NCBI RefSeq assembly: GCF_004353505.1
Contig: NZ_SMNQ01000025.1
Coordinates: 17,237-81,236, forward strand
Origin: Streptomyces sp. WAC05374
Lineage (GTDB): Bacteria > Actinomycetota > Actinomycetes > Streptomycetales > Streptomycetaceae
Direction of reading: 5' to 3'
DNA length: 64,000 bases
This document shows positions 41,107 to 50,343 of this stretch, piece by piece. The notes beneath the pieces were generated by a model. That model did no database searches, was not told the origin of the DNA, and was given only the letters and a program-made list of their open reading frames with translations. Both the position numbers and the translations under genes were made by a program. Position 1 is the first letter of the stretch. Each line of letters opens with the position of its first letter.

Positions 41107-41292
41107 TCAGGTGCGGTCGTCGTAGGCGTCGTCCCCCAGGTCGTCGAACGACTGCTGGCGGTTCTGCTGCTCGCGGCGCTCACGCAGCCGGTCCTGCTGG
41201 TCCTGGCCGCGCTGCCGCGCCTCGTCCGCGCTCTGCCGCAGCTTGTCCTGCGCGTGCTGGGCCCTGCCCTGCGCCTCGTCCTTGATGCCCAT
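41107..41292 (-). CDS. small hydrophilic helical protein
   Basis: A 61-residue protein, MGIKDEAQGRAQHAQDKLRQ continuing with Gln/Arg/Asp-rich helix and ending DDLGDDAYDDRT. It is almost free of hydrophobic residues, so it is likely a disordered or coiled stress-type protein, loosely like CsbD-type proteins. The ATG follows GAGGAG with good spacing. It diverges from the DUF1206 membrane gene. Function unknown. Confidence 0.7.
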   Translation of the reverse strand: MGIKDEAQGRAQHAQDKLRQSADEARQRGQDQQDRLRERREQQNRQQSFDDLGDDAYDDRT

Positions 41293-41482
41293 GACTCTCC
41301 TCGTGGTGGTGGTGAACGGGTCGCGACCCCCTGCCAGGAACGCACGGCGCGCGGCGGTCCGCCCGCCCGGCGTACGCCGTTCGGGTGCCGCGGCGGGGAC
41401 GGCAGCGCACCTCCCCCCGGCGGCAGCCGCACGCCCCCGTTTTCGCGGGCCCCGAAGGGGCAAGCGGGTGGGGGAGGTTGAC

Positions 41483-42322
41483 ATGAACGCACGCACGCTG
41501 TCGTTTCCGGGACGTACCGCGGCACGGAAAGCGGCACGGGGTTCCTCGGTCGGAGTCGCGGCACGCTGCGGCCTGGCCGCCCGGGGCGTCCTGTACCTGC
41601 TGATCGGACTGATCGCCCTGCGGATCGCCTCGGGCGACGGGGGCGGGCAGGCGGACCGGGGCGGCGCGCTCGCCGAACTGGCCGCCCGGCCCATGGGGTC
41701 GCTCATGCTGTGGGCCCTGGGACTGGGCCTCGTGGGGATGGCCGTGTGGCGGCTGTCGGAGGCCGTGTTCGGCGCGAGCGGCGCCGATGGGCACAAGCCC
41801 GGCAAGCGTCTGCTGTCGGCGGCCCGCTGCGTGTTCTACGCGTTCGTCGCCTACTCGGTACTGACCTTCGCCGCCGGCGAGAGCGGCAGTGGCAGCGGCT
41901 CCGGCGACCAGCAGTCCCGGGACGTCACCGCCCGGGCGCTGGAACTGCCGGGCGGGCAGTGGATCGTGGGGCTGGCCGGGGCGGCCGTCGTCGGGGCCGG
42001 CGCGTGGGTGGCGGGCCGTGCCGCGCTGCGCAAGTACCACAAGCACCTGAAGCTCAGCCGGATGTCACGCCGCGCACGGCGGTTCACGGACGTGGCGGGC
42101 GTCGGCGGCGGTGTGGCGCGGGGCGTGGTGTTCGCCGTGGTCGGCGTCTTCTTCGTACGCGCCGCCGTGACGTACGAGCCGAACGAGGCCAAGGGTCTCG
42201 ACGACGCGCTGCGCACCGTCGCCGAAACCCCGGCGGGCCCGGGGCTGCTGAGCCTGGTCGCCGCCGGAATGGCACTTTTCGGGGTGTTCTCCTTCGCCAT
42301 GGCGCGCTGGCGCCGGGTCTGA
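41483..42322 (+). CDS. DUF1206 membrane protein
   Basis: A 279-residue integral membrane protein with three repeated pairs of helices, each beginning with an Arg/Gly-rich strand: ARCGLAARGVLYLLIGLIAL, SAARCVFYAFVAYSVLTF and GVARGVVFAVVGVFFVRAAV. The repeated (A)ARGxxFxxxG pattern is the DUF1206 signature, generally in three copies. A Gly/Ser-rich loop lies after the fourth helix. The ATG is preceded by GGGGAGG. Its function is unknown; members occur next to stress genes. Confidence 0.85.
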   Translation: MNARTLSFPGRTAARKAARGSSVGVAARCGLAARGVLYLLIGLIALRIASGDGGGQADRGGALAELAARPMGSLMLWALGLGLVGMAVWRLSEAVFGASGADGHKPGKRLLSAARCVFYAFVAYSVLTFAAGESGSGSGSGDQQSRDVTARALELPGGQWIVGLAGAAVVGAGAWVAGRAALRKYHKHLKLSRMSRRARRFTDVAGVGGGVARGVVFAVVGVFFVRAAVTYEPNEAKGLDDALRTVAETPAGPGLLSLVAAGMALFGVFSFAMARWRRV

Positions 42323-42389
42323 CCGACGGCCTCGTACGCGATCCGCACGACCAACCGCTCCGGCACCGACCCGCGGCCGGACCCAGCGC

Positions 42390-43367
42390 TCAGCGCTCGT
42401 GGTCCAGGCGGTGCGCGAGGTCGAGCAGGTCCGGCAGCCTCAGCACCCGCCCGCCGAAGCCGGGGAGGGGGACGTGCAGCGGCTCGGTCCAGCGGACGGG
42501 GATGGCCTCCAGGCCGTAGTACGCGCCCGCGAGGCTTCCGGTGACCGCGGCCACCGTGTCCGTGTCACCGCCGAGGTCGATCGCCGCGCGCAGGGCGTCC
42601 TCGAAGGTCGTCGTGGTGCGCAGGGCCCAGACGGCGGAGCCCAGGCAGGGCCAGACAGCACCGTTGAACTCGGTCGCCCGCTCGGGATGCCAGTCGGGGG
42701 CGAGGACCACGGCGTACCGCGCACGATGGTCGGGGTGGACGAGGTCCAGGACGTCCGGGAGAGCGGCGAGGGGATCGGCGCCCTCCAGCGTGACGCGGAT
42801 GAGCTCGTGGTGGACGGCGGTGCCTTCCCACGCGGCCCGGTCGCCGTGCGTGAGAGCGGCGATGCGCCGGGCGGCATCCATGGTGGCCGACCGGCCGGCA
42901 CGCGCGAAGCGGACCGCGGAGGTCGACGCCCGCATCAACGAGCCGTTGCCCGCGGCGCGCTGGTTGACCGCGAAGTGGGCCTCGGCCGCCCGGTCCCAGG
43001 GCAGGCCGTTGGTCAGGACGTCCTCGGTCTGCAACCCGATGTCCTTGGGCTCGGACACCGCCCAGCGCTGGAAGCGGGCGAACATGTCCGGCAGGTCCAG
43101 CCCGCCCCGCTCCAGAAGCGACTCCGCGACCAGGACGGCCATCTGCGTGTCGTCCGTGCCCTCACCCGGGTCCCACCCACCGCCCCCGCACATCTCACCA
43201 CCGGCACCGGGCACGGGAAACCGCGCCGAGAAGACCCCGGGCAGGCCGAACTCGAAAGGAGCCCCCAACGCGTCCCCCACGGCCGAGCCGACGACCGCCC
43301 CCCCACTCCGCAGCATCCGCTCCATCCCCGGCATCGCACGCACCCCCAGACCGTCATCCCGCCTCAT
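42390..43367 (-). CDS. ADP-ribosylglycohydrolase family protein
   Basis: A 325-residue DraG/ARH family protein. It has VGSAVGDALGAPFEFGLP at the start, the metal site GEGTDDTQMAVLVAESLL, NGSLMRASTSAVRF in the middle, and the second metal motif AIDLGGDTDTVAAVTGSLAGAYYG near residue 270-290. Together these residues bind two magnesium ions and cut ADP-ribose from proteins or small molecules. The ATG is used as start since GGAGG lies 6 bases upstream; the GTG one codon earlier would leave too little space. Confidence 0.88.
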   Translation of the reverse strand: MRRDDGLGVRAMPGMERMLRSGGAVVGSAVGDALGAPFEFGLPGVFSARFPVPGAGGEMCGGGGWDPGEGTDDTQMAVLVAESLLERGGLDLPDMFARFQRWAVSEPKDIGLQTEDVLTNGLPWDRAAEAHFAVNQRAAGNGSLMRASTSAVRFARAGRSATMDAARRIAALTHGDRAAWEGTAVHHELIRVTLEGADPLAALPDVLDLVHPDHRARYAVVLAPDWHPERATEFNGAVWPCLGSAVWALRTTTTFEDALRAAIDLGGDTDTVAAVTGSLAGAYYGLEAIPVRWTEPLHVPLPGFGGRVLRLPDLLDLAHRLDHER

Positions 43368-43563
43368 CACGCACCTCCAACGCTTCCCTCACCAGGCCCA
43401 CGAACGTGAGGTGGGCGTCCCGGAAGGCACGCAGCCCATCATCTTCCGGTAGGTGGACCGACGCCGGTCGCGCTGCTCGCGAAGTGCCTCCGCCGTCGCG
43501 GTCGTCCGGGCCTGGGCCGCGCCGCGCGGGAGGCCACCCGTGGCGCGCGGGGCGGTCGCCCAC
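43354..43563 (-). CDS. possible small or remnant ORF
   Basis: An open frame of 69 codons with a protein-like C-terminal half (DGLRAFRDAHLTFVGLVREA and onwards) that overlaps the start of the ADP-ribosylglycohydrolase by 14 bases, as co-translated genes do. Its N-terminal half is Arg/Gly/Pro-rich and looks random. It might be a small upstream partner gene or the remains of a larger one. Low confidence. Confidence 0.3.
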   Translation of the reverse strand: MGDRPARHGWPPARRGPGPDDRDGGGTSRAARPASVHLPEDDGLRAFRDAHLTFVGLVREALEVRDEAG

Positions 43564-43641
43564 GTCCGCTGTTCGACATGATCGGCAAGTCTGCCGGCCG
43601 CGGCCGCACCGAGACAGCCCGGTGTCCCCGGTTCGCGTCCG

Positions 43642-44727
43642 CTAGGACCGCGTCGCCACCCGGCACTCGTCCCCCGTGGGCTCGCCCTCCGCGACCGGCG
43701 TGCTGCGGTCGTACGGGTCGACCTCCGTGCCGGCGCCGCCCGCCCGGCGGTCCGTGCCGAAGGGCGGGGTGAAGTAGCCCGTGGAGGCACCGCATCCGCC
43801 GTTGGTCACGTCGTACTTGTACGAGACGACCGAGAACGTGCCCGGCTCGGTGATCACCTTGTCGGGGTCGTCCCAGTTCAGGACCAGCTCGCGGCGGACG
43901 ATCGTGCGCACGATCTCGTCGTCGCCGCCCGCGTCCGCGCGGGTGACCGGGTAGACGAAGGTGACGTCGGCGGTCACCTCGACCGCCCCGCGCTCGCCCT
44001 CCCGGTAGGTGAGCCGGCCCCGGGTCTTCACGACGTCGCCCACCAGGCGGGCGTGGGAGGGCCGGAAGCGGCTGAACAGCAGGAGGGGGTCGTTCTTCTC
44101 GCTCGGACTGCGGAACGCGGTCTTCAGCATGTCCTGTACGTCCTTCTGATGCGGGTTGACCAGCGCGAGCGCCTTCTCGGGCCGCTCGCCCCGCAGCACC
44201 GCCCGGTCCAGGCCGGACGCGGCGAGGAAGTCCCGGCTGCGGGCGAGGGCCCGCTCCACCTCGGCCGCGCTCATCCAGCCGGCCGCCCGGGCCTCGGGCA
44301 CGGTGATCCCCGCCGCGCCGCTCGCCCAGCCCGCCGCCGGCGAGCCGCGGAACGGCTCCTCCATGGTGGGGCGTTGGGCCGCCTCCTGCTGTGGTGCGCC
44401 CTCGGCCGTCCGTGACGGCTGGTCGGCGCCGTCGCCGGCGAACAGGTCCGCCATCGGTCCCGGCGCGAGCGCCACCACCAGCAGCACCAGGCACGCCAGC
44501 AGCCCGGCCGCGTACCAGCCCGTGCGCCGCTGGGGCCGCGCGGGCGGGTGGCTGCGCCAGCCCTCCGGGCCGCCGGCCGGCTCCGCGCGCAGCCGGTGCG
44601 CCACCTCGCGGGCACGCGCCGACGGTTCCTCTGGCGCACCGGCGGCACCCGCCACCGACTCCCGCAGGAACCGGTCCCACTCCTCGTCGGACCTGGACGA
44701 TCCGTCCGGCTCCGTACCCGCGCCCAT
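43642..44727 (-). CDS. single-pass membrane protein with extracytoplasmic domain
   Basis: A 361-residue protein: a cytoplasmic N-terminus (SDEEWDRFLRESVAGAAG), one membrane helix near residues 75-92 (WYAAGLLACLVLLVVALAPG), and a large outer domain with FLAASGLDRAVLRGERPEKA, VKTRGRLTYREGERGAVEV and VTNGGCGASTGYFTPPFGTD. I know similar proteins only as Streptomyces membrane proteins of unknown function. The ATG (MGAGTEPDG) follows AAGGGG; the frame is open upstream but without a better start. Confidence 0.8.
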   Translation of the reverse strand: MGAGTEPDGSSRSDEEWDRFLRESVAGAAGAPEEPSARAREVAHRLRAEPAGGPEGWRSHPPARPQRRTGWYAAGLLACLVLLVVALAPGPMADLFAGDGADQPSRTAEGAPQQEAAQRPTMEEPFRGSPAAGWASGAAGITVPEARAAGWMSAAEVERALARSRDFLAASGLDRAVLRGERPEKALALVNPHQKDVQDMLKTAFRSPSEKNDPLLLFSRFRPSHARLVGDVVKTRGRLTYREGERGAVEVTADVTFVYPVTRADAGGDDEIVRTIVRRELVLNWDDPDKVITEPGTFSVVSYKYDVTNGGCGASTGYFTPPFGTDRRAGGAGTEVDPYDRSTPVAEGEPTGDECRVATRS

Positions 44728-44858
44728 CCCCAACCCCTTGGCGTTCAGCGGCCCGTCGGTCCCCTCCCCAGGGACGCGTTCGCATGATCGCACAGCGCAC
44801 CGACAGCGGGGCCGGCCGGGTGAACGGTGCCGCCGTGCCCTCGCCCGCCGACCTGTCG

Positions 44859-45716
44859 TCACACCGTGGCCACGAGCAGTTCCTCGGCGCTGGACGGCCG
44901 CAGACCGTCCGTCCTGCCGGCGAAGTAGAGCCGGGCCAGAGACGCGGCCGAGACGTGCCGGACCTCCCGGAACCCGGATTCACGGGCCAGTGCCAGCATC
45001 TCGGGCGGGGAGAAGAAACTGAGAAAGGGCGTCCCGGCCGCGCGGGCGGACGCCTCGGTCGCCTCGAGCAGGGGCCGCTCGTCGGGTGCGACGAGGTCCA
45101 GCGGCAGCATGAACGTCGTGACGAGGGTGGAGCCGGGGGCGAGCCGCGCGACCTGCCGCAGTGTGGCCGCCGTCGCGTCCTTGGTGAGGTACATGGTGAC
45201 GCCGGTGGAGGCGACCACCGCCGGCCGGCCGGGATCGAAGCCGGCCGCCGGCAGCCGCTCCCACCAGGACCGGCCCGCCTCGAAGTCGACCGGTACGAAC
45301 CGGAGCCAGTCGGGGACGCCGAAGCCGAGCTCCGTCAGGCGCTGCCGCTTCCACGCCTGCGGACCGGGCCGGTCGACCTCGAAGACCCGCATGCCGGAGG
45401 CGGTCCCGGGCCGTCGCTGGGCGAAGGTGTCCAGGCCGGCCCCGAGGACGACGTACTGAGTGACGCCCTGGCGAGCCTGCTCCACGACCAGGTCGTCGAG
45501 GAAGCGGGCACGGGCCACGATGGACGCCCGCATCCGGCCGGTGGCCCGCCGGTCCATGTCCGGACGGTGGCTCCAGGCGTCGCCGGGCGCCGCGAGGCGC
45601 AGGCCGATCTCGTCCTCGAACACGTGCGGCGGTGGGTCCACCCGGAGGTGGAGGGCACGCCACAGGGCGACGCGCAGGGCCGTTCCGTCCATCGCCGTGG
45701 CGCGTGCGTCCGGCAT
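44859..45716 (-). CDS. class I SAM-dependent methyltransferase (LCMT/PPM1-like)
   Basis: A 285-residue leucine-carboxyl-methyltransferase-like protein. The SAM site is QYVVLGAGLDTFAQRRPG near residues 85-102, preceded by ARARFLDDLVVEQARQGV and followed by VFEVDRPGPQAWKRQRLTEL and VASTGVTMYLTKDATAATLR. Actinobacterial members methylate a wide range of small molecules, often of natural-product origin. No biosynthetic genes are directly beside it, so no substrate can be proposed. Confidence 0.87.
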   Translation of the reverse strand: MPDARATAMDGTALRVALWRALHLRVDPPPHVFEDEIGLRLAAPGDAWSHRPDMDRRATGRMRASIVARARFLDDLVVEQARQGVTQYVVLGAGLDTFAQRRPGTASGMRVFEVDRPGPQAWKRQRLTELGFGVPDWLRFVPVDFEAGRSWWERLPAAGFDPGRPAVVASTGVTMYLTKDATAATLRQVARLAPGSTLVTTFMLPLDLVAPDERPLLEATEASARAAGTPFLSFFSPPEMLALARESGFREVRHVSAASLARLYFAGRTDGLRPSSAEELLVATV

Positions 45717-45836
45717 GGTGTCTCCTCCCGTCGTGAGGCCGTCCCCGGTGCTCAGGCCAGGGAGGCGGCAGTTCGCGGTGCTTCTTCTCGGTTGCGGTGG
45801 TGATCAGCGGGCTGTGCCCGGCGCGTCCGTGCCGGG

Positions 45837-46772
45837 TCACGAGGCGCGGGACTGCCGGCGGTAGCCGCCCGGGGCCTGCCCGTACTCCCGCTTGAAGGCC
45901 TTGGCCAGGGCGTACTCGGAGCTGTATCCGGTGCGGGCGGCGACGTCCGTCAGGGACGCCTCGGACTCGCGCAGGAGCTTGGCGGCCGTGGTCATCCGCC
46001 AGCGCGTCAGGTAGGCCATGGGCGGTTCGCCGACCAGGGCGGTGAAGCGGCGGGCGAACGCGGCCCGGGAGAGCCCAGCCGACTCGGCGAGGGACTCGAC
46101 GGTCCACGGGGCGGCGGGCCGGTCGTGGATCGAGGCGAGGGCCGGGGCGACGGCCGGGTCGGTGAGGGCGGCCGCCCAGCCCGTGGCCGTGGCGGCCGGC
46201 TGGGTCTCGAACCAGGCGCGCAGGATGTACAGCAGCAGCGATTCGATCAGCGCCGGGACGATGCCCGCCGACCCGATGCGCGGGTTCTCCAGCTCGGTGG
46301 CGAGGAGGCTCACCGCCGCGCTGAGCTCGGGATGGTGACCGAGCCCGGTGGAGAGGTGGACCACCTCGGGGAGCTGGCGGACCAGCGGATGGGGGCGGCC
46401 CTGGTCGAGGTGGTAGTTGCCGCACAGGAGCGTCGTGCGCGGACCGTCACCGCCGACGCTGACGGTGCCGATGGGACCGCCGGGTTGGTACTGGTCGGGG
46501 CGTTCCTCGTGGGCGGGCGTGGAGGGGTGGTCGGCCAGCGCGTGCCCCCGGCCGTTGCGCAGGAACACCACGTCGCCGGGGCTGAGGACGAAGGGCTCCA
46601 GGTGCACCGCGTCGTCCAGGGGGATCAGCCAGCACGTGCCGCGCAGGACCACATGGAACCCGGCGCCCGCGACCGGGGGCAGGCGCAGGCCCCACGGCGC
46701 CCGGCCCTCGGTCCGTACGGAGGTGGGGGCTTCGGTCTTCATCGAATGCAGAGCCTCTGTCAGCACGTCCAT
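45837..46772 (-). CDS. AraC family regulator with cupin sensor
   Basis: A 311-residue AraC protein: an N-terminal cupin-like domain (GFHVVLRGTCWLIPLDDAVHLEPF then LSPGDVVFLRNGRGHAL is one beta barrel) and C-terminal double HTH (VESLAESAGLSRAAFARRFTA and LTDVAARTGYSSEYALAKAF). The ATG is chosen over the GTG one codon earlier because of the spacing to GGAGG. It sits 31 bases downstream of the oxidoreductase gene in the same direction, so the pair is likely co-regulated. Confidence 0.87.
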   Translation of the reverse strand: MDVLTEALHSMKTEAPTSVRTEGRAPWGLRLPPVAGAGFHVVLRGTCWLIPLDDAVHLEPFVLSPGDVVFLRNGRGHALADHPSTPAHEERPDQYQPGGPIGTVSVGGDGPRTTLLCGNYHLDQGRPHPLVRQLPEVVHLSTGLGHHPELSAAVSLLATELENPRIGSAGIVPALIESLLLYILRAWFETQPAATATGWAAALTDPAVAPALASIHDRPAAPWTVESLAESAGLSRAAFARRFTALVGEPPMAYLTRWRMTTAAKLLRESEASLTDVAARTGYSSEYALAKAFKREYGQAPGGYRRQSRAS

Positions 46773-46803
46773 CACGCCACCTCCACGCCTTCCGGTCTCC
46801 CGC

Positions 46804-47730
46804 TCAGGCTATGGTCAGGACGACCTTGCCCTGCACGCGCCCCGATCCGACCAACTCGTGGGCCTTGGCCGCCTCTTCGAGGGGGAACGTCCCGGCGACG
46901 TGGGGGCGGAGACGGCCGGAGTCGACGAGGGCGGCGATGGCCTCCAGCGACGCGTAGTCCGGTTCGACGGAGACCCCGGCGAAGCGGCGCCCGGCGGCTT
47001 CGATCCGCGCGGCGAGATCCTGGTTCCAGTGCTCCATGATGCTGACCAGGGTGCCGCCGGGGCGCAGGACTTCGAGCGCACGCGTGCCCTCGGAGCTGGA
47101 GTCGAAGACCACGTCGACCTCGTGCACGGCCTCGGTGTAGTCGGTGGTGCGGTAGTCGAGCACCTCGTCGGCGCCGAGGGAGCGGACGAACGCGTGCTTG
47201 GGCTCGCTCGCCAGGGCGATCACGTGCGCACCCCGGGCCTTGGCGATCTGTACGGCGAGGTGACCGACACCGCCCGCCGCGCGGTGGATCAGCACCCGCT
47301 GCCCCGCCTCCACCCCGGCGGCGTCGACCAGGCCCTGCCAGGCCGTCAGGCCGGCGAGGGGGAGCGCGGCGGCCTGTACGTGATCCAGGCCGGCGGGCTT
47401 GCGCGCCACCTGACGGGAGGGAGCGGCGACGTACTCGGCGTAACCGGTGGCGGCGCGCGGGAAGAACGGCATGCCGAACACCTCGTCACCCGGCCGGAAC
47501 CGCGCGCCCGGCCCCACCTCCTCGACGACACCGGAGACGTCCCATCCGACGCCGAACGGCGGCTCGCCGAGGAGCGGCAGGGCCCCGGAGCGGACGGCGG
47601 TGTCCACCGGGTTCACGCCACTGGCGTGCACGCGGATCAGCACCTCCGCCCCGAGGGGAGAGGGACGGTCGGTCTCGACGGCCTCCAGCACCTCGGGCCC
47701 ACCGAAAGCCTTCTGAACGACAGCACGCAT
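46804..47730 (-). CDS. NADP-dependent quinone oxidoreductase-like MDR protein
   Basis: A 308-residue zinc-free medium-chain reductase: GGPEVLEAVETDRPSP at the start, IRVHASGVNPVDTAV near 35-49, and the NADPH loop IHRAAGGVGHLAVQIAK near 140-156. It is clearly a paralogue of the protein encoded at 8823-9755, with near-identical motif spacing. The ATG follows AAGGAG. It heads a likely two-gene unit with the AraC regulator downstream. The natural substrate is unknown. Confidence 0.87.
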   Translation of the reverse strand: MRAVVQKAFGGPEVLEAVETDRPSPLGAEVLIRVHASGVNPVDTAVRSGALPLLGEPPFGVGWDVSGVVEEVGPGARFRPGDEVFGMPFFPRAATGYAEYVAAPSRQVARKPAGLDHVQAAALPLAGLTAWQGLVDAAGVEAGQRVLIHRAAGGVGHLAVQIAKARGAHVIALASEPKHAFVRSLGADEVLDYRTTDYTEAVHEVDVVFDSSSEGTRALEVLRPGGTLVSIMEHWNQDLAARIEAAGRRFAGVSVEPDYASLEAIAALVDSGRLRPHVAGTFPLEEAAKAHELVGSGRVQGKVVLTIA

Positions 47731-47896
47731 GACGGACAGCTCCTTCAACTCGGTTGGACACGCGGCCGGTTGGTCGGCCGCGCCCTTCGATGGCTCAACC
47801 CTACGGAGATCGAATGAGCGGGTGAATGTCCTCCGGTCTCCGAAAAATGTCCCAGCGTCTCGCCGACCGTCCGCCCCGACCATCGGCGTGTCTCCC

Positions 47897-48478
47897 TCAC
47901 GGCCGCTGCTCCTCCACCCAGCCCCGCTCGACGGCCCACCCGCCCGTGACGTCCGCCGCGGCGGGCAGTGTGAGAAGCGAGACGGCGGACATGACGACGA
48001 CCAGCCCGGTCGCGACGGCCCACGCGCGACGGTCGGCCCGGGGCCGCCGGTCGGCCGGCCGCAGCGCCCACGAGGCGACGGCGAACAGCAGGAACATCAG
48101 CGGCGGCCCCCACGACACAGGACCGTCGCCACGCGCCAGATGCGACACCACGGCACCCGACCACATGAAGAAGACGCCCGCGTACGCCCATTCCTTGAGC
48201 AACCGGAACCCGGGCACGACGAGCGCCACGCCCGCCCCGAACTGGCACACGCCCAGGACGTAGGCCAGGTAGTGCGGGTATCCCAGGTGAGCCAACTGGG
48301 CTTCCACCCAGTCGATCGTCCACAGGTTCCACGCCGATCCGGCGATCAGCTCGAAGGCGATGACGAGCGTGGTGAACCAGAAGGCCGGGCGGCGCAGCCG
48401 GTCGCTTTCGCCCGGCGCGGCGGTGGCTGCCCACCGCCCCCGTGCGTGCGGCCGGCCGGGGGTCGTCCTGGTGTGCAT
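47897..48478 (-). CDS. DoxX-like membrane protein
   Basis: A 193-residue protein with four to five membrane helices: WFTTLVIAFELIAGSAWNLW, YPHYLAYVLGVCQFGAGVAL, EWAYAGVFFMWSGAVVSHLA and two C-terminal helices. The pattern, including VVPGFRLLKEWAYAG, is the DoxX-like family, often tied to redox stress. The ATG follows GAGAGG. It lies 20 bases downstream of an ECF41-type sigma factor gene, and such pairs are a known theme, so it is probably a target of that sigma factor. Confidence 0.83.
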   Translation of the reverse strand: MHTRTTPGRPHARGRWAATAAPGESDRLRRPAFWFTTLVIAFELIAGSAWNLWTIDWVEAQLAHLGYPHYLAYVLGVCQFGAGVALVVPGFRLLKEWAYAGVFFMWSGAVVSHLARGDGPVSWGPPLMFLLFAVASWALRPADRRPRADRRAWAVATGLVVVMSAVSLLTLPAAADVTGGWAVERGWVEEQRP

Positions 48479-48498
48479 CTGAAGTCCTCTCGGGTTGT

Positions 48499-49416
48499 TC
48501 ATGTGCTCCACCGGCTGATCCGGCGTGGCACCGTCAGCGTGAGGAGCTTGTCCGGGTTGCGGATGACGTAGATGTGGGTGATCCGCTCGTGGGTGATCTC
48601 GATCAGGAACACGCCCTCCAGGTGGTCGCCGCGGTAGGCGACCAGTGCGGGCGCGTTGTTGCAGCGGGCCCTTGCGAACCGCAGGTCCGGCAGCGCCCGC
48701 CCCTTGCGGAAGAGGCCCGCGAGGTGTGCGGAGACCATCTGTGCGCCCACCACCGGCCGGCGCGCCGCGAGGGTCTTGCCGCCGCCGTCGGCGGTGAACG
48801 TGGCGTCCTCGGCGAGCAGCGCCAGCAGCCCCCGCACATCGCCCGTGGTGGCCGCGGTCATGAACTGATCGGTGATACGCGCGGCCGTCGCGGTGTCGGC
48901 CGGTACGTGACGCCTGCGCCGCGCCTGCACGTGCTTGCGGGCCCGGTGCGCCGCCTGACGCACCGTCGCCACCGGCTTGCCGACCGCGGCGGCGATGTCG
49001 TCGTGGGGGAAGCCGAACACCTCGCGGAGCACGAACACCACACGCTCGTCGGGCGCGAGTGTCTCCAGCACCACGAGCATCGCCATGGACACCGACTCGG
49101 CCAGCACCACGTCGGCCGACGCGTCGTTCTCGTCGATCAGCACCGGCTCGGGCAGCCACGGGCCGACGTACTCCTCGCGCCGTCGTGCGCTCGCCCGCAA
49201 CGCGTTGAGCGCCTGACGGGTCACCAGCCGCGCCAGGTACGACCTGGTGTCCCGCACCGTCGCGAGGTCCACCCCGGCCCACCGCAGGTAGCTGTCCTGG
49301 AGCACGTCGTCGGACTCGGTCGCCGAGCCGAGGATCTCGTACGCGATCGTGAACAGCAGCGGCCGCAGCCGGACGAACCGCTCGGCGTGCGCGTCGGCGG
49401 TCATGGCGAGGTGCAT
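48499..49416 (-). CDS. ECF41/SigJ-type RNA polymerase sigma factor
   Basis: A 305-residue ECF factor. Region 2 is LLFTIAYEILGSATESDDVLQDSYLRW, region 4 is ERVVFVLREVFGFPHDDIAAAVGKPVATVRQAAHRARK (long form seen over residues 110-148). Residues about 165-305 form a SnoaL/NTF2-like extension (FMTAATTGDVRGLLALLAED, VFLIEITHERITHIYVIRNPDKL), the hallmark of ECF41, which regulates the factor in cis and replaces an anti-sigma. A second ATG (MTADAHAE, 49404) is a possible start. The DoxX-like gene follows. Confidence 0.9.
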   Translation of the reverse strand: MHLAMTADAHAERFVRLRPLLFTIAYEILGSATESDDVLQDSYLRWAGVDLATVRDTRSYLARLVTRQALNALRASARRREEYVGPWLPEPVLIDENDASADVVLAESVSMAMLVVLETLAPDERVVFVLREVFGFPHDDIAAAVGKPVATVRQAAHRARKHVQARRRRHVPADTATAARITDQFMTAATTGDVRGLLALLAEDATFTADGGGKTLAARRPVVGAQMVSAHLAGLFRKGRALPDLRFARARCNNAPALVAYRGDHLEGVFLIEITHERITHIYVIRNPDKLLTLTVPRRISRWST

Positions 49417-49617
49417 TCCCGCGGTGCGTCGGCGACGACAGCCCTGGCTCGGGGTGAGTTCTGTTCCGTCATGCCCTCAAGACACCGCAGGCCACCGGAA
49501 CGTGACGCCCGCCCCTGTGACGCGGAACACACCGTCCCGGTACCGGCACCAGGACGCCACGGCCCGGCCGATCCACCAGACTCGCGCGTGACACCCCACG
49601 GAGAAGGGACGAAGACC

Positions 49618-50181
49618 ATGGCGAGCAGCGCGCTTCTGGTGATGGACGTCCAGCGGGACGTCGTGGCCATCGCCGACGACGGTTCCGGATACCTTCCGCG
49701 CCTGCGCGGGGCGATCGACGGCGCCCGGGCCGCGGGCATCCCCGTGATCTACGTGGTGATGGGGTTACGGCCGGGGGATCCGGAAGTCAGCCCCCGCAAC
49801 AAGGTGATGACCGGCGTCGTGCGAGCCGGCCTGTTCACGGAGGGGCGGCCCGGCACCGAGATCCACGACGACGTCGCTCCCCGGCAGGGCGACGTCGTGG
49901 TGACCAAGAGGCGGGGGAGCGCCTTCTCGGGAAGCGACCTCGACCTGGTGCTCAGGGCGCGCGGCATCGACAGCCTCGTTCTCACCGGCATCGCCACCAG
50001 CGCCGTGGTGCTGTCCACCCTGTGGCGCGCCATCGACCTGGACCTCGGCCTCACCGTCCTCGCGGACGCCTGCCTCGACCCCGACCCCGAGGTGCACACG
50101 ATGCTGGTCGAGAGGCTGTTCCCGCAGTGGGCGGACGTCCTCACCGTCGAGGACTGGCTCAAGTCCGTCGCACCGCGGTAG
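49618..50181 (+). CDS. isochorismatase-like hydrolase lacking the usual Cys; contains a TTA codon
   Basis: A 187-residue isochorismatase/cysteine-hydrolase fold: ALLVMDVQRDVVAI with Asp10, VVVTKRRGSAFSGSDLDLVL with the conserved Lys, and LVLTGIATSAVVLSTLWRAI, where the canonical catalytic Cys position is Val. Many bacterial members share this GIATSxVVLST form, so activity may be altered or absent. Codon 50 (49765-49767) is TTA, so translation may depend on bldA. The ATG follows GAGAAGGGA. Confidence 0.85.
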   Translation: MASSALLVMDVQRDVVAIADDGSGYLPRLRGAIDGARAAGIPVIYVVMGLRPGDPEVSPRNKVMTGVVRAGLFTEGRPGTEIHDDVAPRQGDVVVTKRRGSAFSGSDLDLVLRARGIDSLVLTGIATSAVVLSTLWRAIDLDLGLTVLADACLDPDPEVHTMLVERLFPQWADVLTVEDWLKSVAPR

Positions 50182-50343
50182 CCCGCCCCCGCCTGCGGCC
50201 CACGCCGGCACCGTCCTCCACCGGCCGGGGGAGGACCGTCGCGGCGTGGCGCCTCGCACCACCGCGACGGACGACGCCGGGTGGCGAACAGATGATCGTC
50301 ACCTACTAGGCTCGTGCCGCAACACGACGCGAAGGGGAGATCG

